Assembly: GCF_019331775.1 (NCBI RefSeq)
Contig: NZ_JAHBBD010000012.1
Location: forward strand, 1-64,000
Reading direction: 5' to 3'
Length of the DNA stretch: 64,000 nt
DNA from: Bifidobacterium phasiani
GTDB taxonomy: Bacteria > Actinomycetota > Actinomycetes > Actinomycetales > Bifidobacteriaceae
A model generated the notes under the pieces. It saw nothing but the letters and a program-made list of their open reading frames with translations, did no database searches and was not told the origin of the DNA. Positions 41,201 to 52,363 of the stretch are shown here, piece by piece (within the stretch, counting starts at the first letter, position 1; each line of letters begins with the position of its first letter). The translations under genes and the position numbers were made by a program.

Positions 41201-42507
41201 GTCACGGGCTGCCGTCCGCGAATCCTCGTCGATGGAACTTCGTGCGGACGCCGGCGGCCACGGCGGCGACGGAACCATCCGCGACCGAAACCGTGGAGCC
41301 GTCATCCCATGCCCCGGTCGCGGTGCTGTCGCCGTCGTCCGTCGACAGCATCTGGGCGTGCCCGGTGTGCTGGACGATCGAGAACCGCTGCGCGGGCCCC
41401 CGGGCCGGGTCGGTGAGCACATCCTTCGGCACATTGATTCACGCCGTGGCCCAGCAGGGCAGCGAGGAAGGACTGGACCTGCCCGGGTATATGGCGGACG
41501 CGGCCCCGCAGCAACGCGTGGATGCGATCACCGATCGGCTGATGGCGATCTACGGGGCGCTGCGACGCGACCCGTCGGCCGCCGCCGACCCGGAGCAACG
41601 CTTCGAGGCGACGCGCAGGGACCGCGCCGCCCGCGAGGTGCTGACCAACATCGCCACGTATTTCGCCAATGGACATCGCGACGGATACCATAGCGGCAAC
41701 GCGAAGCTGTTCGCCGTCGGCACATTGGACCGAGTCGAATGCGAGCGGCAGTTCTCCGCCCGGTTCGGCCTCGACGACATCCTGCGGCGGTATAACGCGC
41801 TGCCCGGTGTCGACCCGATCGGGAGCGGCGAGCTGCTCGCCATGATGGGCTCATTGGTCGGCGGCTGGCCCGAAGGGATGTCCGAGGATCTCATAATACG
41901 GCTGTCCGGCACCATCGATCGGCTGGAGCACCGCCATCTCGGCGACGGCACCGCAACGGTCAGGCTGATCGACTACAAGACCGGCCGGGCCAGGAACGCG
42001 CGATACATGGTGAACAACCTGCAGCTGGTGTGCTATCAGCTGGGCCTGGCATTCTCCGATGCACAGCCGGATACGTCCACCGGCTCGCCACGCATCACGC
42101 AGAGCGACCTGTTCTACGTGGCGGAGAAAGACAGCCCCGCCAGCTTCTACGGCGCCGAAGGCGCCTTCCAGCCGCCCCTGTTCGCCGGCGAGAGCCTGAA
42201 TGCGGATTCGTTCACCCCGCGTTCCCGTCTGAAGGCCGAGGCGGCGCTGGATGTTCCGGAACTGCCGGACATGGCCCCCGAGGGCGTGAGCCGGCACGCA
42301 TGGGACCAATTGCTGTCGTTGCGCGGTACCCAGGCGGTCTGGGCCCTGACCATGATCGCCAGGGTGTTCTACGCCGGCGCCGCGAGCCGGTCCATGACCC
42401 TGACGGCCCATCCCACCCCCGACCATATCAAGTCCTGCCGGCTGAAGCCGGTATGCCCGGCCTGCGCCGGACAGATCAGCACCGTGTTCGAAATGAGGCA
42501 GTCATGA
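38275..42507 (+). CDS. UvrD-like helicase/RecB-like nuclease subunit (AdnA/AddB-like)
   Basis: The 1410-residue protein combines a UvrD-fold motor with a C-terminal RecB-family nuclease. The P-loop is GVPRCGKTRFA near residue 35. Motif II reads VVDDFQDTT instead of the usual DEYQD, motif III-like sequence is IGNPDEAVQTFRG, and motif VI is LVALTRADD, so the motor looks weakened. The nuclease carries LIDYKTGRA near residue 1232. Cysteines near 1030 (CPVC) and at the extreme C-terminus (CRLKPVCPAC) could hold an iron-sulfur cluster. With the overlapping next gene it matches the AdnAB/AddAB double-strand-break resection machines. ATG 38275 has TAGGCT 7 nt upstream; ATG 38236 is an alternative. 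Confidence 0.82.
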   Translation: MNGHDDVWHALDLLFEGDDAAARPLVVAGVPRCGKTRFAYAALLRGLRAFGDANAVMTVSGRVMADELGNRVIREVGASSKARPVTTLSALAFGVIADSRAATGDPAPRLLNGAEQDALLRQVVAVHVGHVRSGDMCGTCLLLRDYFADDDWADTVVAEDSDRADATALAMFERGISSEFVAQLRDMLARINELGASFSGEETLIRTLRGLPRDTQRLELQWRLAFALRREYVESIARHYPGEYRLDASRLLVEGAAMLGRSAAAGRGGAVVLPALLVVDDFQDTTLAGLRFLEALSASGVRLVLIGNPDEAVQTFRGSYPEYLFARAQSGPLGARLYRLPEHDAGDGGRADARHGESRMRGHTYRDVIAARVSLSIPSPEDEPLPIAERAWKLPRYEGALPIARLAPDSPLPGDGSVATALYRSAREELDDVVWRIKRLHLDARVDWNDMAVIAHDNATVRTFGERLRHDGVPVRYSSVNRPLKDEPFVQGLFALIELARLRHQGIAGVAMPLAAIAAYVRTRVASLMGSPLVTTGSRPGEGRTARLEPVSSAMGALASLADIVMESAGDGTAPEPGGTEPGDPPSEGRLARLVASWNDLRASVEHDRDRGQDRNDGVSVAIDDSRISETAAVGDDLPFGEDALYVMLVFDDASAPASEVLDAIDAVLGRDPQGRAFARLWRLVASVDDGLGRLTSEEPRYALAVAWDAAGVASAWQRTALSNTPEGRAANDRLDAAMRLFQIAEGAATGQDIVSFMAQVRAMEIEADSLAHVGPVEQAVTLTTPAGAAGRHWRYVWLPALQQGVWPNLAERSTLFGGEDLADIMLRGTIPDHDRAGHDNRLSTVLSSEKKGLLVALTRADDVVTVSAVWNDDTVPSDFLFGYVPERFERQRDGVRFATVGALPERHDGKVPDGPSGAAPDGGADTGRAERDGDHGGLDADPRGLVAAARVALARHGADSAQGMDAARALALLARHGLPSANPRRWNFVRTPAATAATEPSATETVEPSSHAPVAVLSPSSVDSIWACPVCWTIENRCAGPRAGSVSTSFGTLIHAVAQQGSEEGLDLPGYMADAAPQQRVDAITDRLMAIYGALRRDPSAAADPEQRFEATRRDRAAREVLTNIATYFANGHRDGYHSGNAKLFAVGTLDRVECERQFSARFGLDDILRRYNALPGVDPIGSGELLAMMGSLVGGWPEGMSEDLIIRLSGTIDRLEHRHLGDGTATVRLIDYKTGRARNARYMVNNLQLVCYQLGLAFSDAQPDTSTGSPRITQSDLFYVAEKDSPASFYGAEGAFQPPLFAGESLNADSFTPRSRLKAEAALDVPELPDMAPEGVSRHAWDQLLSLRGTQAVWALTMIARVFYAGAASRSMTLTAHPTPDHIKSCRLKPVCPACAGQISTVFEMRQS

Positions 42508-45500
42508 GCGGAAGCATCGACGGCAACAAGCAACAGGACCGTGTCGTCAACGCGCCGGCGGACGATGACGTGCTGGTCGTCGCCGGCGCGGGGTCGGGCA
42601 AGACCTACACGATGACGCGACGCATCATCGCGCTGATCCGGCGCGGCGTCGCCCCCGAGCGCATCCTCGGCCTGACGTTCACACGCAAGGCGGCCGGCGA
42701 GCTGCTGGAGCGCGTATCGGCCGCGGTGGCCGAGGACGCCTCCCGGGACGGCGGCGACCGGCTCTTCCTCAAACCGGCGATCTACACCTATGACGCGTTC
42801 TTCCAGACCATCGTCAGGCAGTACGGCCTGCTGGTGGGCTTCGACCAGAACACGCAGCCGCTCAGCGTGGCCGGCTCCCTGCAGCTCATCAGCAACGTCG
42901 TCGAACGGCATATCGGCGACATCGTGGATTCCACGGTGGACACCGGATCGTTCGCGGGGCTGACGCAGCACGTGCTGCAGCTGTCGAACGCCATCGGCGG
43001 CACGATGATCGGCTCGGGCTGCGACAACATCGACGACGCCATAGCCCGCATCCGCGCCTGGGACGGCGCGTTCGCCGCCAGAATCGGCCGGGCCATCGGC
43101 GACGAGCAGGTCCCCGAGTCCCAGCCCAGCATCGGCAGGCGCCCCCGACGCTACAAGAACGTCACCGACGCCGCATGGCAGAACAAGCTGGACGAGTTCC
43201 GGACCAGACTGCACGACAACTGCCTCTGGCAGTGCGCCCGGATGTTGCGCACGACGGAGAAGCGGGAACTGCTGCTGGGGCTGGTCGCCGAGTACGCCGC
43301 CGAGAAGCGACGGCTGAACATGGCGGAGTTCAGCGACTTCACCATCGCCGCGTACCAGCTGATCACGCGGTTCCCCTCGATCGGCCGGCGCTACCGCACT
43401 CGCTTCAGCCATGTGCTGCTGGACGAATACCAGGACACCTCGACCACGCAGGCGACGTTGATCGCCGCGCTGTTCCACGCCGGCGACGGGCATGGGGACG
43501 AGCGATGCGCGGTGAACGCGGTGGGTGATCCGTTCCAATCCATCTACGCGTGGCGCGGCGCCAGCCCGGGCGCCTTCCGCATGTTCCAACGGGACTTCGG
43601 CATGTCCGCCGGCGAGCAGCCCTATGCGCTGACCGTCACGCGGCGCAACTCGCGCGTCGTGCTCGAGGCGGCCAACAACCTGACGATGCCGCTGCGGGAC
43701 GATTCGCCCCGCCGGCCGAGCAGTTCGCCGATGCACGAGGTCGACGTGGCGCCGTTGGGCAACCTGCCGGATGCGCCGCTCGGCACCATCGGCGTGCTCG
43801 GGTACGACACCCTCGGCCAGCAGATCGACGGCGTGGTGCGCTTCTGCCGTGAGGCGATCCGAGCGAACAGCCACGCATCGGGCGACGGCCACCGCGGCAC
43901 CGTGGCCGTGCTGTTCCGCACCAAGCAGCAGATGGCGCGATACCAGCAGGCGCTGGAACAGGCCGGGCTGACCGCATTCGTCGTCGGGTACTCGGCGCTG
44001 TTCGAACGCCCGGAGATACGCGACCTGATGGCGCTGCTCCATGTGGTCGCCGACCACACGGACTCCGCATCGCTGATGAGGCTGCTGGCCACCCCGCGAT
44101 TCCACCTCGCCGCCGAGGAGCTGCGGGAGCTGTCCCGCCTGGCTGAGCAGGCGAACTGCGCGGAACAGTTCCGCGCGCTGGTCGAGGCCGGCGTCGCCGA
44201 CGCGGATGCGCCTCGGGAGACCTGGGACCGCATCGTCCACGACCACCGCGACATGGTCGGCAACACCGTGTTCCTCGCCGACCTGCTGCAGCGCGACGAC
44301 TTCGACGACATCGTCGCACGGAGCGCGGCGTTCTCCCGGGAGTCTCTGGACGGCGTGCGCCGTATGGGCGCCATGCTGCGCGACGTCCGTTCCGCGGTGG
44401 GGCGGCCGCTGGCGGACGTGGTACGGACGGCCGTGCAGGCGCTCGACCTGGACATCGACACCGTGGTCGCCCAGGCGCTGCGCGGCGATGACGCCCCGGT
44501 GAACCCGACCGTGGCGCACATGCCGATGGACGGCATCATCGATCTGGTCGATACGTATGCGAGCGAGATCGCCGCCGACAGCACGCCGACGTTGCGCGGG
44601 TTCGTGTCATGGACCGATGCGCTCGACAGCGTCGAGGACGAGGCGATGAACATGCGCGACGACCGTGCGGACGTCGAGCTGATGACCATCCACCAGTCCA
44701 AGGGGCTCGAATGGGACGCCGTCGCCGTGGTGGACATGGCCGACGGCGTGTTCCCCAGCAAGCAGGGGGACAACCTCCACATCGCATGCGACGAGGATCG
44801 CGCCGGCGGATTGGACGAGCACGGCGTCTGGCACGCCCCGGAATACCGGGAGACCGCGAAGAGCTGGCTGGAGGTCCCGACCGCGGTGCCCGTCCCGGTG
44901 CGCGTCGACGCCGCGATACTGCCGCAGTTCCCGCACGACGCGCCGGTCGGCGGCGATCCGGTGGCGGCATTGTCCGCCCTGGACGATGTCGAGCAGATCG
45001 ACGACGAGGTGTTCGGATCCATGCGGCAGTTCGGCGACGGCGTGGACGACGTGGATCCCGACGGCTGGTACCTGACGCAGCAGGAGGAATACGGCCGGCG
45101 ACTGCACGCCGACGAGCGGCGCATCGCCTACGTGGCGTTGACCCGCGCCCGGCACGACGCGCTGCTCACCTTCTGCCGGACCGGCGAGGAGAGCCGCGAC
45201 CCGGCCCTGGCGCATGGCGCCGCGCGACGGGCGTCGAACTTCTGGCAGGAGGTGCATGACTCGATGCACGCCCGGCGGGACGCGACGCACGAACCCACCA
45301 ACATCGATGCGGACGTCAGGGGCCGCATCGCGCAGGACATCGACGCCTACAGGGCCGCCGTCGCGCGGGCCTCGCAGGACGCCGAGGACGGTGACGGCGT
45401 CGTGGTCGATACGCTGCCGCCGCTGCCCGAGGGGTTCTGCGCCGGGGAGCGCGCGCAGGACTATATGAACGCGATCGTCGGCGATGCCTGGATGACGCCG

Positions 45501-46508
45501 ATTCCGGATCGTGCCGGCGATACCGGCCTGGCTTGGCCGGCGACCTTGAGCGAACCGGTCATGCGGCGCCTGCAGGACGGCGCACGGGCGGTGCTGGCTC
45601 TGCTGGATGGCGATGGACGGGAATCCGACGAGCGGACGGCGGGCACGGATTCCGGAGCCGACGGCATCGAACGGGAACACGGGTTGCTGGCCCTCACCCG
45701 CATGGTGGTGGACGACGCCGATCTGATGCACGGGGTTCTGGAAGGCGAGGCACTGGACCGCGTGGTCAGGGAACGGGCACGGCGCATCATCGGCGGGCGT
45801 CGCCAAAGCGTGACCAGCCTGCAGGCGATCGCCGGCGGGCTGAGCGACAGGGAGGAACGCTCATACTGGCGCGGCATCGTGCGGCCCGTGCCCAGCGTCG
45901 CCTCGCCGGCGGCCGAGTCGGGCACGATCTTCCACGCATGGGCGCAACGGTTCATCATGGCGGCGCGCGGCGATGCGGATGCGGAACACGGCGGCATCCT
46001 CAGCCGTCGTGCGATGCTGGAGGACCTGCGGCGGGCCGAAGCATCCGCCTCGGATAATCCGGGCGTGCCTCGGAACGATCTTCTCGTCTGGCAGCGCCGG
46101 CTCGCCGACTCGCGGTGGGCATCGCGGGATCCGGCGTGGGCCGAACGCCAGATCGTCGCGTCCATACCGCAGCTGAACGGCGCCATCGTGAACGGCAAGC
46201 TCGATGCGGTGTTCTTCGGCGGCCTGGATGACGGCGAGGACGTCACACGCTATACGATCGTCGACTGGAAGACCGGCCGTCGTCCCGGCAGGCAGGCGGA
46301 CGCGGAGCGCAAGCTCGTCCAGCTCGACCTGTACCGGCTGCTGCTGTCGTCGATCGAAGGCATCCCGCTGGACAGCATCGACGCGACGCTCTACTATCTG
46401 AGTGAACCCGACGAGAGCAGGCGAGAGCTTCGCGCGCGGGAGAAAACGGAACAGGAGATCCTTGACGAGCTGCATCGCGGCATCCCCGAGCAATCCGACG
46501 ATGACTGA
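42504..46508 (+). CDS. UvrD/Rep-family helicase with RecB-like nuclease domain (AdnB/AddA-like)
   Basis: The 1334-residue protein has a complete superfamily 1A motor: GAGSGKTYTMTRRI (Walker A) near residue 30, GLTFTRKAAGELLERV (motif Ia), LLDEYQDTSTTQ (motif II) near 306, VGDPFQSIYAWRGA (motif III), IHQSKGLEWDAVAVV (motif V) and YVALTRARHDALLT (motif VI). The C-terminal nuclease has IVDWKTGRRP near residue 1253 and upstream GTIFHAWAQ. It is the leading motor candidate of the heterodimer encoded with the preceding gene, which it overlaps by ATGA. The complex would unwind and digest broken DNA ends to start recombination, replacing RecBCD. Confidence 0.88.
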   Translation: MSGSIDGNKQQDRVVNAPADDDVLVVAGAGSGKTYTMTRRIIALIRRGVAPERILGLTFTRKAAGELLERVSAAVAEDASRDGGDRLFLKPAIYTYDAFFQTIVRQYGLLVGFDQNTQPLSVAGSLQLISNVVERHIGDIVDSTVDTGSFAGLTQHVLQLSNAIGGTMIGSGCDNIDDAIARIRAWDGAFAARIGRAIGDEQVPESQPSIGRRPRRYKNVTDAAWQNKLDEFRTRLHDNCLWQCARMLRTTEKRELLLGLVAEYAAEKRRLNMAEFSDFTIAAYQLITRFPSIGRRYRTRFSHVLLDEYQDTSTTQATLIAALFHAGDGHGDERCAVNAVGDPFQSIYAWRGASPGAFRMFQRDFGMSAGEQPYALTVTRRNSRVVLEAANNLTMPLRDDSPRRPSSSPMHEVDVAPLGNLPDAPLGTIGVLGYDTLGQQIDGVVRFCREAIRANSHASGDGHRGTVAVLFRTKQQMARYQQALEQAGLTAFVVGYSALFERPEIRDLMALLHVVADHTDSASLMRLLATPRFHLAAEELRELSRLAEQANCAEQFRALVEAGVADADAPRETWDRIVHDHRDMVGNTVFLADLLQRDDFDDIVARSAAFSRESLDGVRRMGAMLRDVRSAVGRPLADVVRTAVQALDLDIDTVVAQALRGDDAPVNPTVAHMPMDGIIDLVDTYASEIAADSTPTLRGFVSWTDALDSVEDEAMNMRDDRADVELMTIHQSKGLEWDAVAVVDMADGVFPSKQGDNLHIACDEDRAGGLDEHGVWHAPEYRETAKSWLEVPTAVPVPVRVDAAILPQFPHDAPVGGDPVAALSALDDVEQIDDEVFGSMRQFGDGVDDVDPDGWYLTQQEEYGRRLHADERRIAYVALTRARHDALLTFCRTGEESRDPALAHGAARRASNFWQEVHDSMHARRDATHEPTNIDADVRGRIAQDIDAYRAAVARASQDAEDGDGVVVDTLPPLPEGFCAGERAQDYMNAIVGDAWMTPIPDRAGDTGLAWPATLSEPVMRRLQDGARAVLALLDGDGRESDERTAGTDSGADGIEREHGLLALTRMVVDDADLMHGVLEGEALDRVVRERARRIIGGRRQSVTSLQAIAGGLSDREERSYWRGIVRPVPSVASPAAESGTIFHAWAQRFIMAARGDADAEHGGILSRRAMLEDLRRAEASASDNPGVPRNDLLVWQRRLADSRWASRDPAWAERQIVASIPQLNGAIVNGKLDAVFFGGLDDGEDVTRYTIVDWKTGRRPGRQADAERKLVQLDLYRLLLSSIEGIPLDSIDATLYYLSEPDESRRELRAREKTEQEILDELHRGIPEQSDDD

Positions 46509-46704
46509 CGGCGTTCGACGATCGTCGGCGTCGGGCGGCGTTCGACGACCGATGACGGTCGGTGGGCAGGTACGGCGGGTGGCCGCGACGGCGTGGCTGA
46601 AATGCGCCATGTCGGCCTGACGGGGATGCGCGGGTCTCGGACTGCACGTGTGGGCGGGCGCACGTGAACGGACATCGCACCTGCGAGGAAAGGAACCGGA
46701 TACG

Positions 46705-47397
46705 ATGACGACCACGACGATGACGACCGGAGCGGCGACACGCGGCGACGACCGCCACGGAGTCGTCTACCGACCGATGGCATGGGAGGACGTCGATGCG
46801 ATCGTCGAGGAGTACGAGCGGACATGGGGTTTCGGCACGCCCGAGTCGGCGCTGTTGTCCCGACATTTCGTCATGCACTACCTGGCGCCGGCGTCGCGCG
46901 GCGACATCGCCGAACGCGACGGCCGGTTCATGGGCGTGACGCTGACACGCGTGGCCGGGCTGCCGGCGGCGTTCCCCGAAGCGCAGGCGGAACTGGGCCG
47001 GATCGACGACCGGATTCGCGCGAGCGTTCCCGACACCCGTCACCTGGATGGTGCGCTGCACTGGCACGCGGTCGAGGAGGAGATGGAACGCGACAGCGGC
47101 GTCGAGGCGACCGCGCAGGGCGAGATCGAGCTGTTCCTGGTGTCCGCGGACGCGCGCGGCCACGGCGTCGGCGGTACGCTGTGGCGCCGTGCGCTGGCGT
47201 ACCTCGGCGCGTGCGGCGTCGAACGGTACTATCTGCACACCGATTCGTCGTGCGACGTGGGCTTCTACGACCATCAGGGATTGGAATGCGTCGCCGAGCG
47301 GTACGCCGCCGACCATCCCGAGGACCACGACATGATGGGCGACATCTTCATCTACGAGGGCGCCGTGCCGCGTCCGGCGCCGACCGGGGCGCGCTGA
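46705..47397 (+). CDS. GNAT-family N-acetyltransferase
   Basis: The 230-residue protein has a GNAT fold: VVYRPMAWEDVDAIVEEYER at the start, and the acetyl-CoA-binding segment LFLVSADARGHGVGGTLWRR near residue 140 with the RxxGxG-type loop. RYYLHTDSSCDVGFYDHQGL, which follows, is typical of small-molecule acetyltransferases. The substrate is unknown. ATG 46705 lies 10 nt after AGGA (46691-46694); a repetitive Thr-rich N-terminus follows. The long stretch behind the helicase-nuclease operon suggests an independent gene. Confidence 0.85.
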   Translation: MTTTTMTTGAATRGDDRHGVVYRPMAWEDVDAIVEEYERTWGFGTPESALLSRHFVMHYLAPASRGDIAERDGRFMGVTLTRVAGLPAAFPEAQAELGRIDDRIRASVPDTRHLDGALHWHAVEEEMERDSGVEATAQGEIELFLVSADARGHGVGGTLWRRALAYLGACGVERYYLHTDSSCDVGFYDHQGLECVAERYAADHPEDHDMMGDIFIYEGAVPRPAPTGAR

Positions 47398-48600
<1,203 letters not shown>

Positions 48601-48671
48601 CCCGGCCGGCGGGGCGCATCCGGCGGCCCGGCCCCTTGTCGCGGGCCGGATTCCGCGTCCCGCCCGCGAAG

Positions 48672-48684
48672 TACCTTTGAGACT
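48672..48684 (+). promoter_or_regulatory. Putative leaderless -10 box for dapA
   Basis: TACCTT (48672-48677) ends 7 nt before the ATG at 48685, and no Shine-Dalgarno sequence is visible. Confidence 0.4.
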
Positions 48685-49590
48685 ATGAGTGACGGTTCCA
48701 TGCATCTCCTTGATCCGGCGCCGTTCGGGCGCATCATCCCGGCCATGATCACGCCGATGACATCCGATGGATCCATCGACTACGACACCGCGCAGCGCTT
48801 GGCGAAGCAGCTGGTTCTCGACGGCGCCGACGGCATTCTCGTGAACGGCACGACCGGCGAATCCCCGGTCACCCACATGGACGAGAAGGTCGACCTGGTC
48901 CGCGCCGTCAAGGAGGCCGTGGACGTGCCGGTCATCTCCGGCGCGGGCTCGAACGACACCGTGCATTCCGTGCGCATGGCCGAGCAGACGCAGGAGGCCG
49001 GCGCCGACGCGGTGCTCGTCGTCGCCCCGTACTACTCGCGCCCCTCGCAGGAGGGCATCTTCCGGCATTACCGCGCGGTGAACGCCTCCGCGGACAAGCC
49101 GATCATCGTCTACGACGTGCCCGGCCGCACCGGCGTGCGCATCCAGCTGGAGACCTACTGCCGCCTCGCCGAACTCGACCACGTCAGCGCCGTCAAGGAC
49201 GCGACCGGCGACATCGCCGGCGCGGTGCGCAAGCGCATGGAGACCGGCCTGGACTGGTACTCCGGCGACGACGGCCTGTTCCTGCCGTTCCTGTCCGTGG
49301 GCGCGGTGGGCGTGATCTCGGTGATCGCCCATGCCGCCGCGGGCTCGATGCGCGACCTGGCCACGGCGTTCGACCGGGGCGACATCCACACGGCCCAGCG
49401 CATCGCCGTGAGCCTGGCACCGCTGGTGGAGGCGCTGAACGGCAACGGATTCCAGGCGGTCATGGCCAAGGCCTCGCTCAAGGTGCGCGGCCTGCTCGAC
49501 GACACCTCGATGCGCCTGCCGAACGTCGGCCCCGGACCGGATGAGATCGCCCGGGCCGAACGCGGCATGCGCGAGGCCGGGCTGCTCTAG
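48685..49590 (+). CDS. dapA: 4-hydroxy-tetrahydrodipicolinate synthase
   Basis: The 301-residue TIM-barrel aldolase condenses pyruvate with aspartate semialdehyde, the step before DapB. Family motifs are GILVNGTTGESPVT near residue 52, the catalytic Tyr in IIVYDVPGRTGV, and the Schiff-base Lys in VSAVKDATGD near residue 172. The C-terminal helices are of normal length. It forms a functional pair with dapB and is followed by the RNase J gene after about 500 bp, the order dapB-dapA-rnj common in actinobacteria. Confidence 0.96.
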   Translation: MSDGSMHLLDPAPFGRIIPAMITPMTSDGSIDYDTAQRLAKQLVLDGADGILVNGTTGESPVTHMDEKVDLVRAVKEAVDVPVISGAGSNDTVHSVRMAEQTQEAGADAVLVVAPYYSRPSQEGIFRHYRAVNASADKPIIVYDVPGRTGVRIQLETYCRLAELDHVSAVKDATGDIAGAVRKRMETGLDWYSGDDGLFLPFLSVGAVGVISVIAHAAAGSMRDLATAFDRGDIHTAQRIAVSLAPLVEALNGNGFQAVMAKASLKVRGLLDDTSMRLPNVGPGPDEIARAERGMREAGLL

Positions 49591-50098
49591 GCGCCCGGAT
49601 ATGGCCGACCCGGTCGGGGCCGAAGTCCGCGGCGACGCATGGAGGCCGCGACGGACCGACCGGCCCGACCGGACCGGACAAGACAAGACGATAACGAAAG
49701 AATGGATCTGCCGGCAACGACGGGACCGGGAGCACCGGTCCGACACACCGCTGGCGCGCACCGCATCGGCGCCGAGCCGATGCGACGGCCGACGACGAGC
49801 GGCGCGCACGCAGCCCGATGCGCATAGGCGTGTCCGGACGGGTGCGGAACCGGAGCGTCGTCCGAGGCAGGCGCCGAGCGCGGGGTGTCCCGTCATGGAC
49901 CGTATGGAACGTCACCCGGGCACGCGCGGCGTCGCCCCGACATGGCCTGCCGGCCCGGGCGGGCGGCCGACCCGGACCCGTCCCATGACGGACCGCCGGC
50001 GGTCCGACCGCACCGCGCGCGCCGAAGAGCGCGCGCACCGAAGACCTCGCCCCCGCACAGGCGGAGGCACCGAACACAAATAGGACAACCAGAACAGT
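49591..50098. promoter_or_regulatory. 508-bp leader/intergenic region upstream of RNase J with strong palindromes
   Basis: ORFs here are shadow-like, Arg/Pro-rich readings. Two strong symmetric elements lie close to the gene: the perfect 16-bp palindrome GGACCGCCGGCGGTCC (49990-50005) and a GCGCGCGC stem (50015-50022 with 50029-50036) with a CGAAGA hexaloop. If transcribed they form hairpins 60-110 nt before the ATG and may control RNase J expression. No promoter hexamers were assigned with confidence. Confidence 0.5.
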
Positions 50099-52141
<2,043 letters not shown>

Positions 52142-52363
52142 CCCCGGGACGCGAACGCCCGGCGGCGCCCAGCGGCGGCTGGCGGCGGCTGGCGGCGGCC
52201 GGAAGAGGCCGGCGTCGGAGCCAGCGGCGACAGCACACGGCACAGGCAACCGACAACCGAAAACCGACACCCATGCGCCGGACCGGTCCATGAGACCGGC
52301 CCGGCGATGTCATCGCCGCGTCCGCACCGGACGCGGGAAACCGCAACAGCAGAAAGGTACACA
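52142..52363. other. Short intergenic region with 10-bp tandem repeats
   Basis: Three consecutive near-identical 10-mers of the type GGCGGCGGCT occupy 52171-52200. Beyond these and the AAAGG ribosome-binding site of pepN (52353-52357), nothing is recognisable. Confidence 0.5.

Noticed and set aside
49541-50083. 180-codon plus-strand ORF between dapA and RNase J
   Set aside because: It overlaps the dapA 3' end, consists of Arg/Pro/Thr low-complexity residues and has no ribosome-binding site.
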